DNA from: JBBRMY01 sp038230595
GTDB lineage: Bacteria; Bacteroidota; Ignavibacteria; Tepidaquicellales; Tepidaquicellaceae
Length of the DNA: 5,407 bases
Direction of reading: 5' to 3'
Assembly: GCA_038230595.1 (NCBI GenBank)
Contig: JBBRMY010000164.1
Span: 1-5,407 of the forward strand
Every line of letters begins with the position of its first letter. Within the stretch, counting starts at the first letter, position 1. Below the pieces are notes generated by a model. That model was not told where the DNA came from, made no database searches, and saw nothing but the letters and a program-made list of their open reading frames with translations. Positions 1 through 5,399 of this stretch are shown in pieces. Both the position numbers and the translations under genes were made by a program.

Positions 1-1
1 A

Positions 2-208
2 GGACTTCCTTACTGATTCTTTGACGGAAGAGGATATTATACTTTAGGAATAAAATAACAGATAATTTTTCATGAAATTAATGTAGATTATGTTATCAGA
101 GTTACAGGTATGGATATAACATTCGTTACCAATGCGAAAACAGATGAAGAATCTTTCGAGCTTTTAAAGCAGTTAGGTTTACCTTTTGTACAAAAAAAAG
201 CAGTATAA
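2..208 (+). CDS. rplE: 50S ribosomal protein L5 (uL5), C-terminal part, disrupted near the window start
   Basis: uL5 binds 5S rRNA in the central protuberance of the large subunit. Only about the last 68 codon positions are present; the start lies outside the window. From 59 onward the frame reads cleanly as the family C-terminus: QIIFHEI, then VTGMDITFVTNAKTDEES, ending LLKQLGLPF and a short tail to TAA at 206-208. Upstream, the family's GLPTDSFDGRG block is recognisable but broken. In frame, 2-55 reads GLPY, a TGA at 14-16, then FFDGRGYYTLGIK. TDSF appears in the neighbouring frame (12-22), as if one T was gained near 10-11 and one lost from the T run at 20-22. A TAA at 56-58 sits where the family has Glu in GIKEQIIF. 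Every other gene here uses TAA, TGA or TAG as a normal stop, so recoding is unlikely. Sequencing or assembly error at a contig end is my preferred reading; a true pseudogene copy is the alternative. Gene order (rplE before rpsN) supports the identity. Confidence 0.8.
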
Positions 209-223
209 AATTATAATATATAA

Positions 224-493
224 ATGGCAAGAAAATCTTTAATAGCTAAGCAAAACAGAAGAATCGAGATCGTTGCAAAATTCGCTCAGAAAAGAAAAGA
301 GCTGAAAGAAAAAGGAGACTATGAAGCATTGTCAAAACTTCCAAGGGATTCCAGTGCAACAAGACTTCACAGCAGATGTAATGTAACCGGAAGATCAAGA
401 TCTTATTACAGAAAATTCGGTGTTTCAAGACTTGTACTAAGAGAGCTTGGATTAGCAGGTAAGATCCCGGGATTAACAAAATCCAGCTGGTAA
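224..493 (+). CDS. rpsN: 30S ribosomal protein S14 (uS14), long zinc-free type
   Basis: uS14 sits in the head of the small subunit and contacts 16S rRNA near the decoding region. At 89 residues it is the long form; the short form is about 61 residues and carries paired CxxC zinc motifs. Here there is one cysteine (C52), so no zinc site. Family signatures are MARKSLIAK at the N-terminus, LPRDSSATRLHSRC (39-52), GRSRSYYRKFGVSR (56-69) and GKIPGLTKSSW at the C-terminus. The N-terminal third is a basic helix rich in Lys, Arg and Glu. The start at 224 gives the canonical MARKS start and lies 15 bases after the rplE stop. The upstream bases are only A and T (TATATAAATG), with no Shine-Dalgarno. It is probably co-transcribed with its neighbours. 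Confidence 0.97.
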   Translation: MARKSLIAKQNRRIEIVAKFAQKRKELKEKGDYEALSKLPRDSSATRLHSRCNVTGRSRSYYRKFGVSRLVLRELGLAGKIPGLTKSSW

Positions 494-518
494 ATAATAA
501 AAATTAAGATATAATAAT

Positions 519-917
519 ATGTCAATGTCAGATCCGATTGCCGATTATCTTACAAGAGTAAGAAATGCAATCAAAGCAAAGAAAAAAAGTGTAGATATTC
601 CGGCTTCCGGCTTTAAAAAGTCTATCAGTGAGATCCTGAAGAATAATCATTTAATACATGATTATACTTTTGCGGAAACTGATAACAAGCAGGGAATGAT
701 CACAGTACAGTTGAAATATAATGACGGGGAAAGCGTAATCATCGGCTTAAGAAGAGTAAGCAGACCCGGCATAAGAAGATATGTAGATGCTGAAAAGCTA
801 CCTAGAGTAAGAAATGGATTAGGCATTGCAATAGTTTCCACTTCAAAAGGATTAATGACTAATAAGCAAGCGCAAAGCCTGAAAATAGGCGGAGAAGTTG
901 TTTGTGAAGTCTGGTAA
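519..917 (+). CDS. rpsH: 30S ribosomal protein S8 (uS8)
   Basis: uS8 is a primary 16S rRNA-binding protein of the small-subunit platform. The 132-residue length is normal for the family. Visible signatures are DPIADYLTRVRNAI (5-18), the RRVSRPGIRRY block (78-88), GIAIVSTSKGLMTNKQA (102-118, the C-terminal RNA-binding region) and the terminal GGEVVCEVW. Two in-frame ATGs compete as start, at 519 (MSMSDP) and 525 (MSDP). Neither has a Shine-Dalgarno and both would give a working protein; I keep 519 as the longer option. In E. coli, S8 represses the spc operon by binding its mRNA around the start of rplE. That region lies upstream of this window, so whether the control exists here cannot be judged. 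Confidence 0.97.
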   Translation: MSMSDPIADYLTRVRNAIKAKKKSVDIPASGFKKSISEILKNNHLIHDYTFAETDNKQGMITVQLKYNDGESVIIGLRRVSRPGIRRYVDAEKLPRVRNGLGIAIVSTSKGLMTNKQAQSLKIGGEVVCEVW

Positions 918-954
918 ATTTTATACAAAGATATAACTAAAAGTATATTTATAA

Positions 955-1494
955 ATGAGCAGAATAGGAAAAAAACCAATATCCCTCGTTAAGGATGTTA
1001 AAATAAAAAATGCGGATAATCTTCTGGAAGTTACAGGACCAAAAGGTTCACTTTCAGTTAAAATGGACAAGGATATATCTGCAGCTGTGGAAAACAATGA
1101 GCTGATATTCACGAGAAAAGATGAATCAAAAAAGAACAAGGCTCTTCACGGACTTTACAGAGCTTTGACCCAGAATATGATAACAGGAGTAACAGACGGT
1201 TTTTCTAAGAAATTAGAATTAGTCGGTATTGGTTACAGAGCTGAGCTTAAAGGAACGACTCTTGTTTTGATGCTTGGATATTCTCATCCAATTGTTTTTA
1301 ATGCACCAAAGGGAATTAATCTTGTTCTTCCTAATCAGAATACAATAGTTGTATCTGGAATTGATAAGCAGCTTGTAGGGTTAGTAGCTGCAAAGATAAG
1401 AGAATTCAGAATGCCGGAGCCTTATAAAGGTAAAGGAATTAAGTATGATACTGAGGTAGTAAGAAGAAAAGCAGGAAAGACAGCTTCAAAATAA
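955..1494 (+). CDS. rplF: 50S ribosomal protein L6 (uL6)
   Basis: uL6 binds 23S rRNA helix 97 and neighbouring elements close to the sarcin-ricin loop and the factor-binding site. At 179 residues it matches the usual length and has the expected two tandem L6 domains. Signatures are MSRIGKKPI at the start, EVTGPKGSLS (25-34), LHGLYRALTQNMITGVTDGF (64-83), VGIGYRAELKG (90-100), LGYSHPI (107-113), GIDKQLVGLVAAKIR (135-149) and PEPYKGKGIKY (154-164), followed by a basic tail. The residue after VG at 141-142 is Leu, where many homologues have a polar residue; this is minor. The start follows TATATTTATAA with no Shine-Dalgarno, 37 bases after rpsH. Confidence 0.97.
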   Translation: MSRIGKKPISLVKDVKIKNADNLLEVTGPKGSLSVKMDKDISAAVENNELIFTRKDESKKNKALHGLYRALTQNMITGVTDGFSKKLELVGIGYRAELKGTTLVLMLGYSHPIVFNAPKGINLVLPNQNTIVVSGIDKQLVGLVAAKIREFRMPEPYKGKGIKYDTEVVRRKAGKTASK

Positions 1495-1524
1495 TACAGC
1501 ATAATAAAAGTTTAATATAGAACA

Positions 1525-1890
1525 ATGAGTAAAAAAGCATTAACAAGAAGAGAAAAGATCAAATACAAGATCAGAAAAAGAGTTTCAGGAACAGTGTCTA
1601 CTCCAAGATTAGTTGTGTTCAGAAGTCTTAATCATATTTATGGACAACTTATAGATGATTTTAATGCAAAGACACTAATGTCTGTTTCCTCTAAGTCAAA
1701 GGAAGTAACTGACAAAGTAACCGGTGAAAAAGGAAAAATTGAAGTAAGTAAGATAGTAGGAAAGCTGATCGCAGAAAAAGCAATCAAAAATAATATTTCA
1801 TCTGTCGTTTTTGACAGAAACGGATATTTGTTTCATGGAAGAGTGAAAGCTCTTGCCGATAGTGCCAGAGAAGGTGGTTTAAAGTTTTAA
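1525..1890 (+). CDS. rplR: 50S ribosomal protein L18 (uL18)
   Basis: uL18 binds 5S rRNA and, with uL5, helps attach it to the central protuberance. Length is 121 residues, normal for bacterial L18. The protein begins with a very basic tail (about residues 1-20), as expected for an RNA-binding extension. The core follows: TPRLVVFRSLNHIYGQLIDD (26-45), then VVFDRNGYLFHGRVKALADS (94-113) and the typical ending AREGGLKF. The start at 1525 follows TTTAATATAGAACA, which has no Shine-Dalgarno. It is the last gene before the tRNA insertion: instead of the usual immediate junction with rpsE, 152 bases follow. Its TAA is followed at once by an A-rich run. Confidence 0.97.
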   Translation: MSKKALTRREKIKYKIRKRVSGTVSTPRLVVFRSLNHIYGQLIDDFNAKTLMSVSSKSKEVTDKVTGEKGKIEVSKIVGKLIAEKAIKNNISSVVFDRNGYLFHGRVKALADSAREGGLKF

Positions 1891-1908
1891 AAAAAATGAG
1901 TATATTAT

Positions 1909-2007
1909 ATGTTGCTCTAAACTAAATCACTCTCGGGTCGTCTAATGGCAGGACAACGCCCTTTGGAGGCGTCTGTGGAGGTTCGAATCCTCCCCTGAGA
2001 ACAACAT
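1909..2007 (+). repeat. Imperfect inverted complementarity spanning the tRNA-Gln leader and trailer
   Basis: ATGTTGCTCT (1909-1918), upstream of the tRNA, is complementary to AGAACAACAT (1998-2007) at nine of ten positions, with a single C-A mismatch. The outer six pairs (ATGTTG/CAACAT) lie wholly outside the mature tRNA. The inner three would use the last acceptor-stem bases AGA (1998-2000), competing with TCT at 1931-1933. The outer part could clamp the precursor ends together. Chance is a real possibility given the short length. Confidence 0.35.
1931..2001 (+). tRNA. tRNA-Gln, anticodon UUG
   Basis: A full cloverleaf can be folded by eye. The acceptor stem is 1931-1937 with 1994-2000 (seven pairs, one G-U). 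The D stem is GTCT (1940-1943) with GGAC (1951-1954), one pair being a wobble; its loop carries GG at 1947-1948. The anticodon stem is ACGCC (1956-1960) with GGCGT (1968-1972) around the loop CTTTGGA, giving anticodon TTG at 1963-1965. The T stem is GGAGG (1977-1981) with CCTCC (1989-1993) around TTCGAAT. The discriminator is A2001. The U1-A72 end pair and the UUG anticodon both fit glutamine. The next bases are CAA, so the 3' CCA is not encoded and must be added after transcription. The gene lies between rplR and rpsE on the same strand, so it is probably made from the operon transcript. RNase P and 3' processing would then cut that message in two. An internal promoter is possible but not demonstrable. 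Confidence 0.95.
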
Positions 2008-2042
2008 TACACGAACAAGAATTTAAAGAATTTTTAATATAA

Positions 2043-2561
2043 ATGGCAAAAAGACAGAAATCATACAAGGCAGGGGATCTCGAATTAAAAGAGAAGCTTG
2101 TTAATATTGGCAGAGTTGCTAAAGTTGTAAAAGGCGGAAGAAGATTTTCATTCTCAGCTGTTTCAGTTGTCGGAGACGGAAAAGGAAACGTTGGGATAGG
2201 TCTTGGAAAAGCAAACGAAGTAACTGACTCTATTAAGAAGAGTGTAGAAGATGCAAAGAAAAATCTGGTTGCAGTTCCTATCAGTAAGGGAACAATTCCT
2301 CATGATATAATAGGAAAATACGGAGCTGCTAAAGTTCTTCTGAAGCCTGCTTCACCGGGAACCGGAATAATTGCCGGCGGCGGAGTCAGAGCTGTTCTTG
2401 AATCAGCAGGTATTAAAGATATACTTTCAAAGCTTCAGGGTTCTTCAAATCCACACAACGTGGTAAAAGCTACTATGAATGCTTTAACGAATTTAAGTGA
2501 TGCAAAGACAGTTGCTGACAGAAGAGGCATAACACTTGCTGAGCTTTTTTCAAGCAATTAA
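2043..2561 (+). CDS. rpsE: 30S ribosomal protein S5 (uS5)
   Basis: uS5 lies at the small-subunit mRNA entry side and contributes to decoding accuracy. Length is 172 residues. The N-terminal double-stranded-RNA-binding-like domain shows VVKGGRRFSFSAVSVVGDG (28-46) and KGNVGIGLGKANEV (47-60). The loop corresponding to the E. coli spectinomycin-resistance region (VKGGRRF) looks intact. The C-terminal domain shows KPASPGTGIIAGGGVRAVLE (101-120), AGIKDILSK (122-130) and SNPHNVVKATMNAL (135-148). The start at 2043 (MAKRQKSYK) lies 41 bases after the tRNA and is preceded by TTTTTAATATAA, with no Shine-Dalgarno. If the tRNA is excised from a shared transcript, this gene would head a new monocistronic or polycistronic message with a short leader. 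Confidence 0.97.
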   Translation: MAKRQKSYKAGDLELKEKLVNIGRVAKVVKGGRRFSFSAVSVVGDGKGNVGIGLGKANEVTDSIKKSVEDAKKNLVAVPISKGTIPHDIIGKYGAAKVLLKPASPGTGIIAGGGVRAVLESAGIKDILSKLQGSSNPHNVVKATMNALTNLSDAKTVADRRGITLAELFSSN

Positions 2562-2576
2562 TAATTACTAAAGATA

Positions 2577-2756
2577 ATGGCAATGTTAAAAATAACACTG
2601 GTAAAAAGCGTAATCGACAGAATTGAAAATCAAAAGAGAACTGTAAAAGCATTAGGCTTAGGCAAGATGCACAGCTCTGTTGTAAAAGAAGATAATCCTG
2701 CTATCAGAGGAATGATAAGAACTGTTGATCATCTTATAAAGGTTGAAACAGTTTAA
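2577..2756 (+). CDS. rpmD: 50S ribosomal protein L30 (uL30)
   Basis: This is a short gene of 59 codons plus TAA, within the usual ~60-residue bacterial size for uL30, a large-subunit protein that binds 23S rRNA near the 5S region. The translation begins MAMLKITLVKSVIDR, continues with the conserved block around KRTVKALGLGKM (20-31), then HSSVVKEDNPAIRGMI (32-47), and ends VDHLIKVETV. KITLVKS, the TVKALGL block and the NPAIRGM motif identify the family clearly. ATG at 2577 gives the family-like MAxLKITLVKS; a second ATG at 2583 is a weaker option. It starts 15 bases after rpsE, as in the standard spc order rpsE-rpmD-rplO. The bases before the start (ACTAAAGATA) carry no Shine-Dalgarno. Confidence 0.96.
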   Translation: MAMLKITLVKSVIDRIENQKRTVKALGLGKMHSSVVKEDNPAIRGMIRTVDHLIKVETV

Positions 2757-2778
2757 CAGTATTTTTGAATAAATATCG

Positions 2779-2812
2779 ATTAACTCTTTAAGACTTTAGG
2801 GAGTTAATTTTT
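2779..2812 (+). terminator. Terminator-like hairpin between rpmD and rplO (possible attenuator)
   Basis: ATTAACTCTTTA (2779-2790) pairs with TAGGGAGTTAAT (2797-2808) over 12 positions, two of them G-U, closing a six-base loop AGACTT. The T that ends the stem starts a run of five Ts (2808-2812), followed by AATTTT. The shape is that of a rho-independent terminator on the + strand. The stem is AT-rich, with only two G-C pairs besides the wobbles, so it may be weak. It lies in an 88-base gap inside an operon whose downstream genes are essential, so full termination would require a promoter before rplO; I see no convincing one. Partial termination, an RNA-processing site or a 3'-end stabilising stem are the alternatives. 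Confidence 0.6.
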
Positions 2813-2844
2813 AATTTTATAAAACAATTTTTTATTACCGGAAA

Positions 2845-3300
2845 ATGGATATACTAAGCAATTTAACACCGGCTGAAGGCTCAAGAAAACCAAAGAAAAG
2901 AGTTGGAAGAGGTCAGGGTTCAGGTCATGGCGGAACATCAACCAGAGGTCATAAAGGTCAAATGTCCAGATCAGGCGCAAAGCATAAAACCTGGTTTGAA
3001 GGCGGACAGATGCCACTTCAAAGAAGAATCCCGAAGTTTGGATTTAAGAATTTTAACAGAACTGAATTTCACACTATCAATGTAGGCGAAATTCAAAAAT
3101 ATCTTGATAAGAACAGAATAACAGAGAAGATCGATCTTAAATCTTTGTTATCTGAAAAGCTTTTATCGGGAAGAAATAAGCCTTTGAAAGTTTTAGGTAA
3201 TGGCGATTTAAAATCTAAGATCGAGATCTCAGCAAATGCTTTCAGTAAGTCAGCAATTGAAAAGATCGAGAAGAGCGGGGGGAAAGCTATTACCGTATGA
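2845..3300 (+). CDS. rplO: 50S ribosomal protein L15 (uL15)
   Basis: uL15 is a large-subunit assembly protein whose long, basic, glycine-rich N-terminal extension threads through 23S rRNA. Length is 151 residues, as expected. Signatures are the N-terminal MDILSNLTPAEGSRK, then KRVGRGQGSGHGGTSTRGHK (18-37), FEGGQMPLQRRIPKFGF (51-67), and the C-terminal KVLGNGDLKSKIEISANAFS (115-134) followed by AIEKIEKSGGKA. The start at 2845 follows TTACCGGAAA. The purine stretch GGAAA directly abuts the ATG and is too close for a normal Shine-Dalgarno. The stop codon overlaps the secY start as ATGA, suggesting translational coupling to secY. A terminator-like hairpin lies 33 bases upstream of the start. Confidence 0.97.
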   Translation: MDILSNLTPAEGSRKPKKRVGRGQGSGHGGTSTRGHKGQMSRSGAKHKTWFEGGQMPLQRRIPKFGFKNFNRTEFHTINVGEIQKYLDKNRITEKIDLKSLLSEKLLSGRNKPLKVLGNGDLKSKIEISANAFSKSAIEKIEKSGGKAITV

Positions 3301-4631
3301 GTGGTTTCGTAGATAATATCAGAAATATATTTAAAATTGAAGAGCTTAGGACAAGAATATTTTTTACTCTTGTCCTTCTTGTAGTTGTTAGAATAGGAGC
3401 TCATATAACTCTGCCGGGTATTAATGCTACTCTTTTAGCAGAGGCAACAAGAAATCAGTCGGATAATACTTTATTCGGTCTTTATGATCTTTTTGTTGGA
3501 GGTGCTTTTAAAAATGCAGCTGTGTTCGCATTAGGAATTATGCCTTATATCAGTGCTTCTATTATCATTCAGCTTCTCGGAGCTGTCTTTCCTTATTTTC
3601 AGAAGCTTCAAAAAGAAGGTGAAGAAGGAAGAAAAAAGATCAATCAGCTTACCAGACTTGGAACTATCCCAGTTGCAGCATTACAAGCATGGGGAGTTAG
3701 TGTTCAGCTTGCAAGCAGACACGTAGGAGAAACAAGTATTATAAGTCCGGAAATTTCAGGGTTTGCCTTTACTTTTTCAACAGTGATCATGCTTACAGCA
3801 GGAACTGTCTTTATGATGTGGCTTGGTGAACAGATAACAGAGCGAGGAATTGGTAACGGTATTTCACTTATTATTTTTATTGGTATTATTGACAGATTCC
3901 CATATTCGGTGTTTGACGAATACCAGATAGTTGCTTCAGGCGTAAGAAACATTCTTATAGAGTTAATTTATATAGTAGGATTCTTACTAATTATTGCTGG
4001 AGTAATTATTGTTACAGTTGCTACCAGAAAAATACCTGTTCAATATGCTAAGCGGGTAGTCGGGCGAAAAGTATTCGGAGGTGTTACACAGTATATTCCA
4101 ATGAAAGTGAATCAGGCGGGTGTTATGCCGATCATTTTTGCACAGTCTATAATGTTTATTCCAAATACAATTCTGACATTTTTTCCAAATAATGATTTTA
4201 TGCAAAGCTTGTCAAAGTATTTTTCTAATACAAGTTATGTTTATTCTGCAATGTATGCATTGCTTATCGTGTTCTTTACATACTTCTACACTGCTATAGC
4301 ATTTAATCCGAAGGATGTAGCTGATAACATGAAAAAGCAAGGCGGGTTTATTCCAGGAGTAAGACCAGGAAAACCGACTTCAGATTATATTGATAATATT
4401 TTAACAAAGATAACATTACCTGGTGCAATATTTTTAGCAATAATAGCTATACTTCCGACTTTCTTAATGAACATGGGTGTTACTACCGGATTAGCTTCAT
4501 TCTTTGGCGGAACAAGCTTACTTATTATTGTTGGTGTTGCTCTTGATACACTGCAGCAAATTGAATCTCATTTATTAATGAGACATTATGATGGATTTAT
4601 GAAAAGCGGTAAACTGAAGGCAAGAAGATAG
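3297..4631 (+). CDS. secY: Preprotein translocase subunit SecY
   Basis: SecY is the channel-forming subunit of the SecYEG translocon in the inner membrane; it passes unfolded proteins outward and releases membrane segments sideways. The 444 residues suit ten membrane segments. I place them roughly at 20-38, 72-97, 120-140, 153-176, 186-200, 216-242, 268-290, 315-338, 370-392 and 398-418. The plug and second segment start with LFGLYDLFVGGAFKNAAVFA (59-78) and contain GIMPYISASIIIQLLG (80-95). TERGIGNGISL (181-191) marks the fifth segment. The cytosolic loop FNPKDVADNMKKQGGFIPG (336-354) continues into VRPGKPT, with the conserved Arg at 356 (E. coli R357) that matters for SecA-driven export. 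The ATG overlaps the rplO stop by four bases and has no separate ribosome site; the G-run 14 or more bases upstream is too far. No truncation is seen. The usual next gene in this group, map, follows after 9 bases. Confidence 0.98.
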   Translation: MSGFVDNIRNIFKIEELRTRIFFTLVLLVVVRIGAHITLPGINATLLAEATRNQSDNTLFGLYDLFVGGAFKNAAVFALGIMPYISASIIIQLLGAVFPYFQKLQKEGEEGRKKINQLTRLGTIPVAALQAWGVSVQLASRHVGETSIISPEISGFAFTFSTVIMLTAGTVFMMWLGEQITERGIGNGISLIIFIGIIDRFPYSVFDEYQIVASGVRNILIELIYIVGFLLIIAGVIIVTVATRKIPVQYAKRVVGRKVFGGVTQYIPMKVNQAGVMPIIFAQSIMFIPNTILTFFPNNDFMQSLSKYFSNTSYVYSAMYALLIVFFTYFYTAIAFNPKDVADNMKKQGGFIPGVRPGKPTSDYIDNILTKITLPGAIFLAIIAILPTFLMNMGVTTGLASFFGGTSLLIIVGVALDTLQQIESHLLMRHYDGFMKSGKLKARR

Positions 4632-4640
4632 AACTGTATT

Positions 4641-5399
4641 ATGGGAATGATAAAGAATGAAAAGGAAATTGATCTTATTAGAAAAAGTTGTCAGCTTACA
4701 GGTGAAGTTTTAAAGTTCATTAAAGATAAAATTAAACCAGGAATTACTACAAAAGAAATAGACTCGTTGGTTGAAGAGTTTATTATCTCTAAAGGTGGTT
4801 ACCCGGCATTTAAAGGTTATAAAGTAGGCAGATTAAGATTTCCGGGAAGCGCTTGTATTTCAGTTAATGATGAAGTTGTTCATGGACTTCCGGGAGAAAG
4901 AAAGCTAGTGAACGGCGATATAGTTTCAGTCGATGTTGGAGTTAAAATGAATGGTTACCACGGAGACAGTGCTTTTACATTTGAAGTTGGAGAAATAAGT
5001 CCAAAAAAGAAAAAGCTTTTAAAGATAACAGAAGAATCACTTTACAAAGGAATTGAACAATGCAGGGAAGGTAATACTATAAATGATATCTCCTGTGCAA
5101 TTCAGAATCATGTAGAAGGTGCGGGTTTTGGAATAGTAAGAGAGTTGGTTGGACACGGAATTGGAAAAGAGCTGCATGAAGAGCCTTCAGTACCGAATTT
5201 TTATTCACCGGGAAATAATGTTAAGCTCAGAAGCGGAATGGTCATAGCGATTGAACCAATGGTCAATTACGGAACATATGAAGTGTATACATTAAAAGAT
5301 GGCTGGACAATAGTTTCAGGTGATAATGAGCCTTCAGCACATTTTGAACATACAGTTTTAATTACAAAGAATAAACCGGAAATATTAACAGCAGCATAA
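4641..5399 (+). CDS. map: Type I methionine aminopeptidase
   Basis: The enzyme removes the N-terminal Met from nascent proteins when the second residue is small, using a two-metal centre in the pita-bread fold. All expected active-site residues are visible: H81 in VVHGLPG; the metal ligands D98 (SVDVG) and D109 (HGDSA); H172 in GHGIGKELHEEP; H179; E205 in AIEPM; and E236 in FEHTVLI. They match E. coli H79, D97, D108, H171, H178, E204 and E235 nearly residue for residue. Length is 252 against about 260 in the family, with no N-terminal SH3-type extension, so it is the short bacterial form. The strip before PGSACISVNDEVVHG reads FKGYKVGRLRF, somewhat longer than in E. coli. Start choice is uncertain: ATG at 4641 (MGMIKNEKE) or at 4647 (MIKNEKE); the second resembles common family starts. 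It follows secY by 9 bases, consistent with co-transcription. Confidence 0.97.
   Translation: MGMIKNEKEIDLIRKSCQLTGEVLKFIKDKIKPGITTKEIDSLVEEFIISKGGYPAFKGYKVGRLRFPGSACISVNDEVVHGLPGERKLVNGDIVSVDVGVKMNGYHGDSAFTFEVGEISPKKKKLLKITEESLYKGIEQCREGNTINDISCAIQNHVEGAGFGIVRELVGHGIGKELHEEPSVPNFYSPGNNVKLRSGMVIAIEPMVNYGTYEVYTLKDGWTIVSGDNEPSAHFEHTVLITKNKPEILTAA

Noticed and set aside
14..58. Stop-codon readthrough or a variant genetic code, suggested by TGA and TAA inside rplE
   Set aside because: The other genes end on TAA, TGA (rplO) or TAG (secY) at the expected family C-termini, so all three act as stops. Neighbouring frameshift evidence points to sequence error instead.
246..479. Antisense open frame opposite rpsN, and similar ones opposite rpsH/rplF, rplO and secY
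   Set aside because: Each lies fully or largely opposite a well-identified conserved gene, and their translations look like reverse-frame composition without family motifs.
1878..1908. Possible promoter for the tRNA: TTTAAA (1878-1883) and TATATT (1901-1906) spaced 17 bases
   Set aside because: The match to -35 is poor, it overlaps the rplR end, and such A/T hexamers are expected often in this base composition. No support beyond spacing.
1896..1925. Micro-ORF of nine codons plus stop (MSILYVALN) between rplR and the tRNA
   Set aside because: It is very short, hydrophobic by chance in AT-rich DNA, has no ribosome site and resembles no known leader peptide. It also overlaps the leader/trailer complementarity.
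1961..1967. Reading the tRNA anticodon as TGG (proline)
   Set aside because: The five-pair stem ACGCC/GGCGT fixes a seven-base loop CTTTGGA, placing TTG at the anticodon. The U1-A72 pair also fits tRNA-Gln better.
2903..3085. Alternative + strand frame of 60 codons inside rplO
   Set aside because: It overlaps the conserved Gly/Arg-rich part of uL15 in another frame and shows no recognisable protein signature.
3276..3282. G-run before secY considered as a ribosome binding site
   Set aside because: It encodes the conserved SGGKA end of uL15 and lies 14 or more bases upstream of the ATG, too far for normal spacing.
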